Source: Roridomyces roridus (Eukaryota > Basidiomycota > Agaricomycetes > Agaricales > Mycenaceae). From it: a DNA stretch of 64,000 bases. The translations under genes were made by a program, and so were the position numbers. Positions 34,620 to 45,545 of the stretch are shown in pieces. Under the pieces are notes generated by a model. It saw only the letters and a list, made by a program, of their open reading frames with translations. It was not told the origin of the DNA and made no database searches. The first letter of the stretch is position 1. The number at the start of each line of letters is the position of its first letter. The stretch is from contig JARKIF010000003.1 in assembly GCA_029378245.1 (NCBI GenBank), positions 248,001 through 312,000 of the forward strand, given 5' to 3'.

Positions 34620-34831
34620 GTTGAGTTGTGAATTCAAGTGAAATACATTGGCTGGCTGTGTTTATGAAGCGATCGACGAGTACTGAAAATCATACGAAGT
34701 TGCATGAATTACATGCGGTTACATGCGAGCGAGCATTTTTACGTTCAGCGGACCTTGGGGAACGCAAGCCGCCTTCGTCTAAACGACTTGTCAGAGACGT
34801 CGATGACCAAAGAGGACAAGAATATCACACC

Positions 34832-36067
34832 TTAAAAGATGTTCCATTCCGGCAGGCCAATTTGTATGACCATCCCATCCCGAACAAGTTCCCGTAAAAC
34901 GTTCGCAATGTCATCTGGGCACACCGGATTCTTCGGGTAAAGGTCGGCTCTGGAAAGCAATCGGAAGGACTGCATGGATGTGCGGTGGGCGAGGATTATG
35001 TCGAGTATCTCCTTGTATTGCCCAGAATGGTCAACGGAATTAAAAATTGTGATGTGTTGTGGATTCCGGAGGAGTCGAACGGCCTGGAGGACATCAAACA
35101 GGATGAAAGGACCGAATCCCAGTTCGAAATTCTTGAGCTCTGGGACGTGCTGAAAATATTTGGGCAGGGTGTACAACTCTGCCATGTCCGAAATCCGAGT
35201 GACACGGAGGCGCAGATCCTGGAGTGGAGGCGAAGATCGAGACAGGAATTCCACGATCTGTCTCGATGGCGATTCAAGGCGCGGAATGACGAGGGTTTTG
35301 AGGTTGGGAAGTGTGAGATATCGCAGCATTGTGGGGTGACTGTATAGCGACATTGATGCGACATTGATGTCGCAGTCTAGCCCGAAGAAAATATGTTGCA
35401 AGAATGGATGGGACAGCACTGGGATACTCGAATCGTCCTCGGAAAAGTGAGCGACATTCAGAAAGTGGCACCGGGAGACACTTGGAGCAGCCTCCAGAAA
35501 TTCTATGCACTCTCGGATACCGATTGTGAACCCCGTCTTATGCTCCCCGCCGATCATGAGCTCGTTCAGCGCACTGTATTGTCCCGATACACGGCTTAGA
35601 TCACCGAGGGATGGACGGTACAGCTGCAGGACATGCACTCGATGTGCAAATCCTGCGACGGAGGCGAGGCCGACAGAAGTCCCGACAAGCAGTGAAATTG
35701 GGAGGGCTCCAGTTGCGGGTACCCATCTCTCCAGCGCTCTGTCAAAATGACGGAAGTGGACATCTTTGTCGCTGATCGTCGTCCACATCGAGGGCGTAGC
35801 AAGTGCGATGTCGCGCCAGGAACGGCATACGCGGAGGAAAACTGCGGGTGCCTGATGGGAATGGACACTCGGAGTAGCGGGGAGGCATTGCTTCAATATG
35901 ACGGACGAAATCTCGAGGGGCAGGCGGGTGACTGGGTCGAGAATAGAATTGAGTCTGCTTTTGAAGTCGCTTTGTTGGCTTTCGAGGGCTCGCAAAACAC
36001 TTCGGTGGTGCTCTATGGTAGAAGAAAGCTCGTCGATGCATTTATGCAGTTCGCAGATGGAGGTCAT
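34832..36067 (-). CDS. F-box protein, intact single exon
   Basis: ATG at 36067; 411 residues without introns. The N-terminus has a predicted coiled coil (LHKCIDELSSTIEHHRSVLR to FKSRLNSI), then the F-box (LDPVTRLPLEISSVILKQCL) at about residues 45-65, then the conserved FLRVCRSWRDIALATPSMWT. The remainder has leucine-rich repeats (for example LPNLKTLVIPRLESPSRQIV, LQDLRLRVTRISDMAELYTL). This is the standard layout of mushroom F-box proteins and matches the broken gene at 144-2603. Expected to bind Skp1 and select substrates for ubiquitination; the substrate is unknown. The frame upstream of 36067 only offers GTG, so the ATG is preferred. Confidence 0.85.
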   Translation of the reverse strand: MTSICELHKCIDELSSTIEHHRSVLRALESQQSDFKSRLNSILDPVTRLPLEISSVILKQCLPATPSVHSHQAPAVFLRVCRSWRDIALATPSMWTTISDKDVHFRHFDRALERWVPATGALPISLLVGTSVGLASVAGFAHRVHVLQLYRPSLGDLSRVSGQYSALNELMIGGEHKTGFTIGIRECIEFLEAAPSVSRCHFLNVAHFSEDDSSIPVLSHPFLQHIFFGLDCDINVASMSLYSHPTMLRYLTLPNLKTLVIPRLESPSRQIVEFLSRSSPPLQDLRLRVTRISDMAELYTLPKYFQHVPELKNFELGFGPFILFDVLQAVRLLRNPQHITIFNSVDHSGQYKEILDIILAHRTSMQSFRLLSRADLYPKNPVCPDDIANVLRELVRDGMVIQIGLPEWNIF

Positions 36068-38083
36068 GGCCGTAAGGCGCGTTTGATGGATGATGGATGA
36101 TCTCTTGCTTTTCCCTCTCACTCAGCCGCTGCTGTCGTCTGTAAAGGTAGTCACGAACTGCGAAAAAGATATTGGCACTCTAAATTTTTGAGCAGCATCG
36201 CTGGAACGGGCCCGCAAATCGTGGCCTGGTCGAGTCACACCTCTATCGAAGGGCAGCATGCCACACGACTTCGGACTCTATGGAGGGCGAGTGGCACGCT
36301 GTGTCGGGCAACCGTGCGTCGCTCTCCACTGCAATCTCATCTGATATAAATCCCTGCTGCAGTGTATTTTCCTTCGAGTCTGGTCCTACGCTCTCGAGTC
36401 GGGAGCCCATTTGCTGCTCGGGATAATGCTGCCTTTCGTTCCTTGGCTAATGTGGACTATCGTCCCCAATATCGACCGAACCTCACTTTTCACCAGTTTA
36501 ACGACACCCTTTCACATCTCTCGGGCCACAGTCTCTGACCAGGCGGCGCGGCGCTGTTTGTTGGCAGACCTTTGTACGGTAGACCCATCGGCCTCATACG
36601 TGGAACTATGCGCTACGGCTACGTGGCTGCTCCCTCTCAGAGCGTGGCGGGGTGTCCCTCGTTATCGACCGTCCCTTGGATCAGGTGGCAGATGATAGTC
36701 TAGCTCGAAGGTGTGTGCTCGTCATTCATCTCGTGCTCTTGCTTATCTGTTCTTTTTGAAGCGCGACATCGGGCACCTCAAGCTATCCGTTGGCCTCCTC
36801 TTTTTGGATGGAACGAATGAAAAAAGGTGTGTTCCTTTCTCAAGTTATTCGACCCGCTCCACATCTCGCACGTTACGGAATACGCGCAGAAGATCATCTC
36901 GGGACCCTCGCCCGTACCGCAGATGCGGCGTTCCAAGTGGCCCCGCATTTCGGACACCCGTCCGCCTTTTTGTCGCATCACCCATCGTTGACCCCAAATT
37001 CGCATGCGCTTTCTTGACGAGGAGTCAAAGCATCCGTGCCGCAGCCACATAATGGCGGGGAGCGTAGTCCGTATGCCCCTGCTGTTCCCTTGCCTCCCGA
37101 GCGTGCCCAACCGCCAGGTGGACCCAGCTGCAACCTCTGTTTCGCTTTGGCGGGGTGATCCCTGATCCCGTCGGTATCTGAAATGAATGTGATGTGCATC
37201 ATCTATCGGCGGTCCATACTCGACTCAGGAGCCTCTACAAGGCGAGGAAGGAGGCCCTCGGCTTGCACCCGATATACCGTCCGACGACGGCTGCAGATGG
37301 CATGTCTGTCTTGGACGGAAGGATATGTGTGGTCGCTCGCGCTTTCGCGGACGGTACTGCCATCGACTGCGCTGCTGGCCTGGGAGGGGCTGCGATGGAA
37401 GAGGCAGTGGCGTCTCCTCCTTCTCAAGGCCCTCTGTGACCGCCTCCAGCTGCCTCACAAATCCACCGCCCCGCTCGAGCGGGGCTCGTCAGCTGTCAGC
37501 CTTGTCGACACTGAGCACCTGTCCTTCCTTCTACGTCTCAGTCTACTCCCTCGCGCGTGTTTTCCACCGCTTTGGCGATTCTGCCGACCCCTGGGAGCGG
37601 TGAGTCTCTTGCCTGCTTCCGATTAGGTTCTGCGATGCTGAAAGGACAACAGGCATCAGTTCCCCCCGCCACACTGAGAGCCCGATTGCGCTGGAGAACC
37701 TCGCCGATCCGACTCGCCGGATGGCTGGTGACAGTGGTCAGGGATAACAAGCTTGGAGACAAAGTGTCGATGAGGTCTTTGGGGCTTTGAGCTGTGAGTC
37801 ATTCACTTTTGGCCTCCACACCCCATCCACGTATCGCTTCCTTGCAAAGTTCTTACGCATCTTCCTATCGGTCACGTGACTCTATCGTCCCTCTTCCGCT
37901 GCTTCATAAGTACGCTTCTCGACATCCTACCTCATTCCTACCCTATATCACCCCTTGTCTTTCCCTCTCCCCGGCTCTTATCCCGTCCTCTCTCATCCGC
38001 CTTCACTCTTCTTTCTCATACTTTCCGCTCCCTTTCGTCTCCTACTCTCGGGCATTCTTCTCTTGCTAACCGGACACCCAGTG
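36068..38083. other. Gene-poor, pyrimidine-rich interval
   Basis: No conserved protein recognised in 2 kb. The plus strand is C/T-rich from about 37790 to 38075 (long CTCTCC/TTCCTT runs), typical of fungal promoters and leaders and ending just before the ATG at 38084. The rest may be decayed coding or repeat DNA. Confidence 0.45.
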
Positions 38084-38450
38084 ATGCGCAGCGGATATAC
38101 CTTGGTCCGCAGCGACAACGGTGCCGATGACGACGGTGGTGACTACCTCTTCGCCCCCGTCCAAGAGACCGCCTCTGCCTACCCCCGGCCTTCCAGCACG
38201 TACAGTAGTAAGTGCCTTTTTTCGCTTTCCTTTGATAGGGACTGCAGTCTAATCTTACTACAGGCTCCGCCTCGTCTTCGCCCTCCCAATGATGATGCAG
38301 CAGTCTGCCATATCCCTCGATGAGATGCTTTGCGCGTACGCTCGCACGCACCCCACCTCTTCGTCGGCGTCCAGCGACTTTGGCCGCTCCTCGCCTTCGA
38401 TCCTCCCTAAGGCACGGCCGCTCGCGCTCAAGGTCCCCATCGACTCGTAA
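38084..38450 (+). CDS. Small hypothetical protein
   Basis: ATG at 38084 follows a CT-rich leader and a CACCCAG that could be a 5'-UTR splice acceptor. The first segment encodes MRSGYTLVRSDNGADDDGG and on to SSTYSS, then a GTAAGT donor at 38211. After CTACAG (38259-38264) one frame stops early, while another runs through AISLDEMLCAYARTHPTSSS and ILPKARPLALKVPIDS to TAA at 38448. The second frame looks more like real protein, but the two do not join at this simple junction, so the exon structure is unresolved. The product would be acidic and Ser-rich, about 85-100 residues, with no known domain. Confidence 0.4.
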
Positions 38451-39164
38451 CCATCCCGATTCACCGATCGACCACGTACCACATACCTACCCTGCCCCAT
38501 CCGCATACCTATATGTATATCCATGTGTTCTTTTGGTCTTTTCCACCATTGTTTTCTTTCTGTGACGCCTACATACACCCCCTCGCACAAGCTTTTTGAC
38601 GCGATGTCCATTGCAGATACAGGCTGGCTGGATATATACGTTACCGTTACCGAACATCGTCTACCGTACTGTGCCGAGGGTGGTTGCATCGGGTTGTTTG
38701 TCTTTTGGTACTGCGGGTATCCCTTTTTTTCAGTTGCTTAACTTGCAATTGCTTGAGATTTGTGCGAGAACACGGCGTGATAGGCGGCTTTGATCTTGCT
38801 CTTTGCTCTCGACCACGACCACCGAGCTGGCCTCTGGTGCCATGAAGCTCTTCCTGGGTTGCTATGGGTCGCGCGTGAGATGAGATGGCTCATACACGAC
38901 TTTTGCAAGCATGGACAACGCGACCCAAGGCACTCTTGGAAACGACTGGGAAACTCAATAATCTCGACTGAGAGATACATGGTTTGTCAATAAAGTAGAC
39001 CGTTGTACGACCGACCAATCGAGAATGAAAAATAATATTCGCCATCAAACGGATATCGCCCAGCCCGAGCCTGAATCGACAGCTAGGGGAAAAGAGATTT
39101 TATATTTATTTGTGTAATCCAATCTGCACGCCTCTCGCGTTTCTCCAGCAGTCGCCACCAGGAA
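38451..39164. other. Convergent 3' region
   Basis: Between the small plus-strand gene and the stop of the minus-strand regulator. No gene was recognised. Confidence 0.4.
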
Positions 39165-42100
39165 TCAGCGGAAATCCCCATTATCTGGGGCAAAGTTCGA
39201 ATGTCCCATCCATTCCTGCCAACTGTGGACCGTTTGGATTAGAAAGTAGCTCCACAAAGACGTGAGGCTCACCCTTGGATATTACATTGCTGGCCCTGGA
39301 CGGAGCTAGTGTAAGCAAACTCTTCGAGACCGCCTACATGATCATGAAGCTGAGTTGAGATGAATCAATTGGAACAGGGAAACCCACCGTTCTGACCAGC
39401 ATTGAGAGGCGGATCGCCAAAGCCACTAGCATCGAGCGCAAAGTCAAATGATTGATACATAGGCAGTAACCCGAGCTCTTCGGTAGAAAAAGGAAAGGCG
39501 AAGTGATCATCCGTGTCCCGAATAGACTGCTCCAGCTGTTCGAGTTGCTGGTGGACTGAAGTTGTTGGTTCCTCGGCGTTGGTCTCGTCCTCTGCGTGTC
39601 GACCCCGTTTTAACGGCGGAATTGGAGAAGGCATGTAGGCAGTGCTAGGGCCAGTTTGGCTGGGATTCTCGCTACTCCGATCCAGGACCTCTGTGACCAT
39701 ATCGCTGCGAATCAAATGAGAAATAGCAGTCCTAGCACCAAAGGAATTTAAAAGGGGAATACAGTTTTCGACCTGCCATCGTCCAGCTTGTAGAATAAAT
39801 TATGTAAATCAGACTGAGCCACGCGCGAAGATCCGAGTTGAACTTACAACTTTTCGTAGAGACCCAACACGTCCACACATTTCTTGATATCCGTTTTGGC
39901 GCGCGTGACATCCACAGGCGAAAGCCTCTCCCGACGACAGCCCCATACATTCTTGAGTAGGATCACCGCGCAGTCGAACAACACAGTCTGCCGGCTGTCG
40001 TCAGCAACTAAAGTCTGCAAGAACTAAGCCGGGAGCGTACTATAACATGAGGCTGATAGAGGACATGCCCTGCGCGCCTAGAGTGCGCATCCATAACGTG
40101 TCCACAAGATCGCGCCGAATTGGCGCAGATGGCGAGGGACGGGAAGACCCACTAATTAGACTTGATCTCAGCGAGTGGCACAATACCATAGGACTCACAG
40201 CAGGGGCAGAAATGAACGGCCGGTGTATGAGTATTTGAACTAAGGAAGAAATGAGATGTGGGACTTGGGTCAGAGACGCAGCATACCGTGATAGTATGCA
40301 GCGTATCTGGATTGTAAGCTCAGATGACGAGGGGAAAATTGGCCAAGAAACTTACAGCGAAGCCGACTGATCGAGGAATATTCCTGTCAACTCGGGATCC
40401 CACCGCACTAGGAGCAGACATTTCAGACAAACGAAAAAAAGACCAACTTGGGCGTACGGTGGCTAGGTATGGAATCAAGCCACTTGTTGAGTGCCGAGTC
40501 GAACTCAGCAACGACCTCTGGGGGACATGGACTCGGTTTCTTGACCGGATACTAATCATACGAGTCATCGTCAATTCAACCGCCCAGGGAAAAGTACTTG
40601 ACTCACAATCGCTCGCTGAACTCGATTCAAAAGTAGGATCAACTCGAGGTACGGCGTCATATACGCCGCGATTGAAGGCTTCTTGGCCGGTTGTTGAAAA
40701 GGCTGCGCACCCTCCCAATACTCGTCATCGCACGCAGCGGGGAAATCTACGTCGAAATCGTGTAACGTCGTGGCAGACGGTCTGCCCAGCAGTGAGCTCA
40801 ATATTGTATCCTGTTACTATCGTCAGTTTCTTAATCCTCCGATAGTAAGAGAGGTACCAAAGCGAGAAGTATCCAAAACGCGCGTCTTAGAAGTTCCGCG
40901 TCCATTCGAGAGCCTACAAAATATCGCCCCCGCCGATGTGCTCCCATCTCTTGAGCCATCCGGATCCCGAGACCACCGAGAATCCAACACGCCATGGGCA
41001 CCGATGTTTGAGCGACGAACAATGAGGACAGCTAAGTGTTTGTTTAGTTTGGCAGATGGAAATCGGATATCCGACGCACGCAGATCACTTGGAGTTTGTA
41101 GAGTGAATAATGGAAGTTTTGGAAAGAAATTGCCATCGAGAGGGGTCGGACCTGACGGAACCATTTCCAGCCCGCACTATCCGGGCGTGGATCGTCGTCC
41201 ATGAGAACTCTAGGGTCGTCCGAGCATCTGAAAAATGTTGAGCGGCGAAAAGAAGAAGGGTGGGATGAGAACCTGGCGGCTAGAGCACAGACAAGCAAAA
41301 CGAGGGGGCCGAAGTGGAGGTCACTCAGATGCTCTCCTTGAGAAACGGACCGACGGAAGCTCGGAGCATGCAAGAGACAGATGAGAGGATTGATTCTCTC
41401 AAAGTACATGTCGATGAGCGCCGCCAGAAGATCGTCCTCGGGAAACGATTGCGGAGGTATGGTTTCTTGGATCATACTTTGCCACTTTTCGCGTGTAAGC
41501 AAACAAAAAGATTGTAAACTCGGACGTACAGGTTTCGTGATCCAAAACTCGGGCCTCTGGGCATTGAAAGTGTTCTTGTTGCTCGACTCGGTGAATACGT
41601 CCATCATATCTTTTAAAAACGATCGTGGGGTGCAGAGTCAGCCGCTGTAATGGGTCCGTCATATTCAGATTCACAAAGAGGCCATCGTCCTCGTCGAGTG
41701 ACCCTGCTTCCGTAGATCCGAGTGTGGGCATTTCTTCTTCGGAAGATCCAGAGACAGCCAAAAGTCCCTCCAGAGTGCGAGCATATTTAGCGATGTCGAC
41801 CAGGGCTTGAAAGAGTACGACAGGATCGTCGGAGGGAACGTAGGTCGTGGTGGTTGACAGGATGGCCGCGACGTGTTCACGAGGGTTCCTGGAGCTGATT
41901 GTCGAGCTGATCGCTTCCTGCAAAAAGTCAGAGGAAGAGCGCGCGGTTCATTCGGAGCCCCACTTTGGACAACAAAAAGTGGGTACATTGCACCTTCGCA
42001 GTGATGCAATTCGAGCATTTATTTTCCGGATTTTCGGAACTGTTGCCTAGTGAGAGTGAGCTACATCAATGGGAGCAATATGACGCGTACAGCATCTGGA

Positions 42101-42993
42101 AAACCCGGGCAGTCTACATAGGCCTATGTAGACCGGGTATGCCGCGTATTCGGATACAAAGGTTACCTCTATATTGCGGAGGCTCTTTTACTGTACTCTA
42201 CGGTAGAGTCGCGTATAACGCGTAGAAACAACCGCTTAATCAGCCGAGCCGGATTGGTGATTATTTCCGGGGCGCCGCACCCCATCACTGATGTTCATTG
42301 ACAGCTGAAGACGGAGACATGAAGGGCAAAAATATATATTGAATGAAACAACATCGTATTGAGTAACATGGGTAGTAGTTACAATACACTAGCTACTCAT
42401 GAGAGGCACAGAAAGGCATCCGGAAAAAACTCGAGAGGATTGAAGGACTTGACGCCGGAGAGAGACCACGAGATGCCGGAGCAAGTGACAGATGAAGGCA
42501 AAGAACAGAAGGAACCCAGGACTTGACTCTTGAAGCTGACAGAGACACTGAGAAGGATGCGAATGGGGGGCAGACGAGGGGACAATGAGGGCAAGAAACA
42601 AAAATGAAAACGTCAAGTCCCGCGGATTTATACCCCACACACCGGCTGTCTGATGGTTGTCCAGGAACTTGACGGCGGGCGCTGCGATCACACTTCGGCA
42701 AGAACACTTGCTTCTTCCAGCCCTTCCGGGGATGGCGCCAACAGACTTACGCGAATGGTCAGTCAACACCTCGTACGCGGTCTACGCGGTCTATGTAGAA
42801 GAGCCCGTTCTACGGTGCTAAAAGCAAGTTCCAGATGAGCGCACTCGAAGCAAGTCAGATACATGCATAGCGCCAGTGGATTGAGGAACGCGCCTTTTCT
42901 CCTTCGACAGTTGTCACAGGATCGTGGAAGTCTTCTTCGTTTAGGCTCAGAACCTCTTGACGAGTCGTCTGGGGTGTGGTGGTCTGACGACAT
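39165..42993 (-). pseudogene. Zn2Cys6 transcription factor, probably damaged DNA-binding exon (copy 2)
   Basis: ATG at 42993; exon 1 encodes RSCDNCRRRK and ends at 42894. The next recognisable exon (about 42047) gives GNSSENPENKCSNC..C, so cysteines 1, 2, 4, 5 and 6 are present but the third is not. The interval between them is about 850 bp because of a 745-bp insertion. The first donor is GC instead of GT, and the expected microexon site reads TTG/CTTCGA/GTGCGC without an AG acceptor. Downstream the fungal-specific TF domain looks intact: DDLLAALIDMYFERINPLIC, LLHAPSFRR, GGLGIRMAQEMGAHRRG, LGRPSATTLHDFDVDFPAAC, DDEYWEG. The C-terminus (QGWQEWMGHSNFAPDNGDFR) ends at 39165. It may be a recent pseudogene or may make a regulator lacking a normal zinc cluster. 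Its order with the F-box-like neighbour repeats the 28-33 kb pair. Confidence 0.7.
42093..42837. mobile_element. 745-bp DNA element in the first intron region of the regulator
   Basis: The ends are inverted: CATCTGGAAAACC on the left and, reverse-complemented, CATCTGGAACTTG on the right. Further matching TCTACATAG..GTAGACCG blocks lie within about 45 bp of each end. AG flanks both sides (42091-42092 and 42838-42839). A perfect 20-bp palindrome, TCTACATAGGCCTATGTAGA, sits at 42113-42132. Minus-strand frames inside (for example 42769-42389) show no known protein. The termini resemble the 2.9-kb insert at 22407-25333. Confidence 0.65.
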
Positions 42994-43369
42994 GCGTTTG
43001 CAGCCGCAGAACCGGATCGCACAGCATCCATTCACAATTTGATCGCCGGACTGTCGCTTCTGATTCTCGAGCATTTTCTGCGAGGCAACCAGTGCAAGGC
43101 AACTGCGAAGCCTGAATATAGGCGTTGTTTGTCTGCCTCAAGCGAATCTTCTGCCTTGCCTGACAAACTAGTTATTAAGGCTCGAGTTTGCTGAACTCAC
43201 ATTGCGAAGCTCTGTGGCGCCAGCACCGAGCGATCGCCGATTCTCGATGGCAGTAATTACAACACGCGTACGACGAACACTTCGGACGCCCTGGCAAACA
43301 ATATTTCCCACATCCGCATCCCACGCAACATCGTCTCCCTCCGGCGATTGAGAACGATGCTAAGTCAGA

Positions 43370-44668
43370 TAAAACGTGGAGAATCCAGCCAGAATATCGA
43401 ATTGTTCCTTGGTGCACTGCTCCCACTTCTCGCCCACTTTCTTCCACGCCATTGTACCTAGTAAACGAGCGACATGAGTATGTGCCTTGAGGATCTTGCA
43501 TCAAAAAGGACCGCCTACCTATACAGCAGCCTTTGAGAGTTGGTGAAGCGGCGGCCCAAGCTCGGAAAGTGGGTTCAAAGCCCGGGTTGTCGACAAGGGA
43601 TTCCAATTGGTATTTGGAAGACGTGAATGCGAAATATGCAATGTGGGTGAACGCCGGCAATCGCGCAGTGATATGGTCTAAATTCTCCTGTTGCATAAAT
43701 GGTGAGACTGAAGTGTGTAGGCCGGAGTTGGCCTACCATGCTGAACTCGCTTGCTTTATATGTTTGCAGTTCGAGGTGCGGGATGTGGCGCATTTCCGTG
43801 GAAAGAAGCGACAAGACGGTTTGAATCGCATCGTCGAATGCCACAGTCCATTTCACGGACAGAACGAATGGTAGAGCGGGATTGATGAGCGCTTTTAGAG
43901 CCTGCACATCGCTCGCCGCAAGTCCGATGTCGGGACCGAGTCGAGCGGCCCTGAGTGTTCGAGTCGCGAGGTTACGAAGAAGCAGCCTTGGCCCCTCGTA
44001 ATGGCGTAGATTTGGGAGGAAGGTCTGCTCCGGGTCGAAGGGATCGTCGATGTTTGGTAGGCAGATGCACATTCCAAAATGGATTATAGATGGGTGCTGG
44101 GCCAAAAACTTGGTGATTGCAGATGCATCGTGAGGCGCCATGATATAGCACCGTGAGAGGTGCGGAAAGGAGAGGCAAGCGAGTCATCACTGTTGGCTCG
44201 AAAACAGTGGCGAGACGTAGAAATCCAAGATTTTTCATCGCTTTCATGGCTTCAAAGAGCAAGTCGTAGTTGAGTTCTGCGATCAAATCCGAGCATTTGT
44301 CGTTAAACACGGTTTGAACCCTACAAGTAAGTTGAAAGCACACTATAGCGCACGGAAAGAATTAGACGGACGTACCGAACGAATACGCTTGTCAGTGACC
44401 GCACACCGTCCGCACGCTCGGGATCGTCAATCACCGACTGGCAAAGGTTCACCAGGCCACGCTGGTATGAAGGGCTCTTCCTAAAAAGATTGAGAACAAT
44501 GGCACGATTGAGAATGGGTAGGACAAGTCCGTAGAAGAGTTTGGAAACGCGGCAGAGGGTAGCCTGGTCTGACTTGGAGGCGTGTTGGATAATTTCGGTG
44601 AGGACCTCGTTGGGAAGCCACAGGGTTATGCGCAGCCGGGCTCGGTGAGCGCGTCGCGTCAGGACCAT
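43370..44668 (-). pseudogene. F-box-like protein with an internal frameshift (copy 2)
   Basis: Paralogue of the gene at 31946-33239: both start MVLTRRAHRAR and share ITLWLPNEVLTEII, SDQATLCRVSKLF and LVLPILNR. ATG at 44668. The leucine-rich middle (ELNYDLLFEAMKAMKNLGFL) runs in one frame to about 44175, but the following homologous segment (FPHLSRCYIMAPHDASAITK) is in another frame. Compared with copy 1 about 10 bases are missing there, and no intron signals span the gap. The C-terminal half (LPNLRHYEGPRLLLRNLATR, ASPTLKGCCIGRRSFL, AWKKVGEKWEQCTKEQFDIL) is otherwise preserved to the stop at 43370. A sequencing error could mimic this. It lies 377 bp upstream of the damaged Zn2Cys6 gene on the same strand. 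Confidence 0.7.
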
Positions 44669-45279
44669 AAGTAGTGGTGGTCGGAAGCAAAGCGATGAAT
44701 GATGAGCTTGTGATGAGCATCACCGGCACGGGTATCGGCACCACCGCTTGCTCTTGACCAGCAACCCAAATACTTGTCCATTCTTCCCGGTCGCTCGGGC
44801 TACTTATGCTCGATGTTCTCTTTGGCTATCGGACAGCCTCCTCCGCTCGCCTGGGACTTCCAACTCTTCCCTCCGATGCAGACGTCTCTCACTACTTATC
44901 GAAAATCGGCTGCAACTCATACACCAAAAACCAAAAACCCGTAAATTACTCCCTCACCCTTACTTTCTCTCTCGACTCGAGGCTTGAAGAATTGGTCTAG
45001 ATGCCGGCCCTCTTCACCACCACCGACAGTCATTGAAACTGCATGGCCCGGGACTCTCGAGCATCCCGTTCCTCTACTGCGGCAACCTCCCTGGAATCAG
45101 CCAGTATCGGCCCATGGTCTCGGCGTCATCCGCCCACATGGTGTATGCCTTGAGCGCGGCTTGTGCTATAGTGGTGGCACATCGGACTGGCTGCGTTGAC
45201 GCTTACAATCCATCTACACCCATCTACACCCAAGGCAGACGACTAGAGGGTACGGAAAAGAAGCCATAATTTGCGAGCA
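44669..45279. other. Upstream intergenic region
   Basis: No firm gene. A plus-strand frame around 45033-45200 (LHGPGLSSIPFLYCGNLPGI...) has a protein-like look but no ATG context or known domain. Near 45219 ATCTACACCC is directly repeated. Confidence 0.35.
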
Positions 45280-45545
45280 ACTATTGAAGAACAAGCAATG
45301 AAGATACAGCAATGGTCTGCAAAATATGAAATCCATAAGGGAACGGGTACGCACGTCGGTCCCAAGTTCTCAACAATATAGAAAGAGCACAAAAACCATC
45401 GTCTACCACCGACAAACCACCCCTAACTCTCGCCCGTCCAACCCAGAGCTGCAACGGGTGCTGTGAACAACCAGCCACATTGTTCACAGTATACTATGAA
45501 AATGTTTCCGCACGGATTGCACTTACCGCCGGGTCCTGCTCCTTT
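45280..45545. repeat. 3' segment shared with the F-box gene at 51.7 kb
   Basis: Aligns by eye with about 51445-51735: AACAAGCAATGAAGATAC, GGAACGGGTACGC, AGAGCACAAAAACC-like, CCAGCCACAT, TACTATGAAAATG and TACCGCCGGGTCC occur in the same order. It covers the last codons and downstream DNA of the regulator at 45494-46691. Confidence 0.75.

Noticed and set aside
42389..42769. 126-codon minus-strand frame inside the regulator intron as a separate gene
   Set aside because: It lies wholly within the 745-bp inverted-repeat insertion and overlaps several equally long frames; no known domain.
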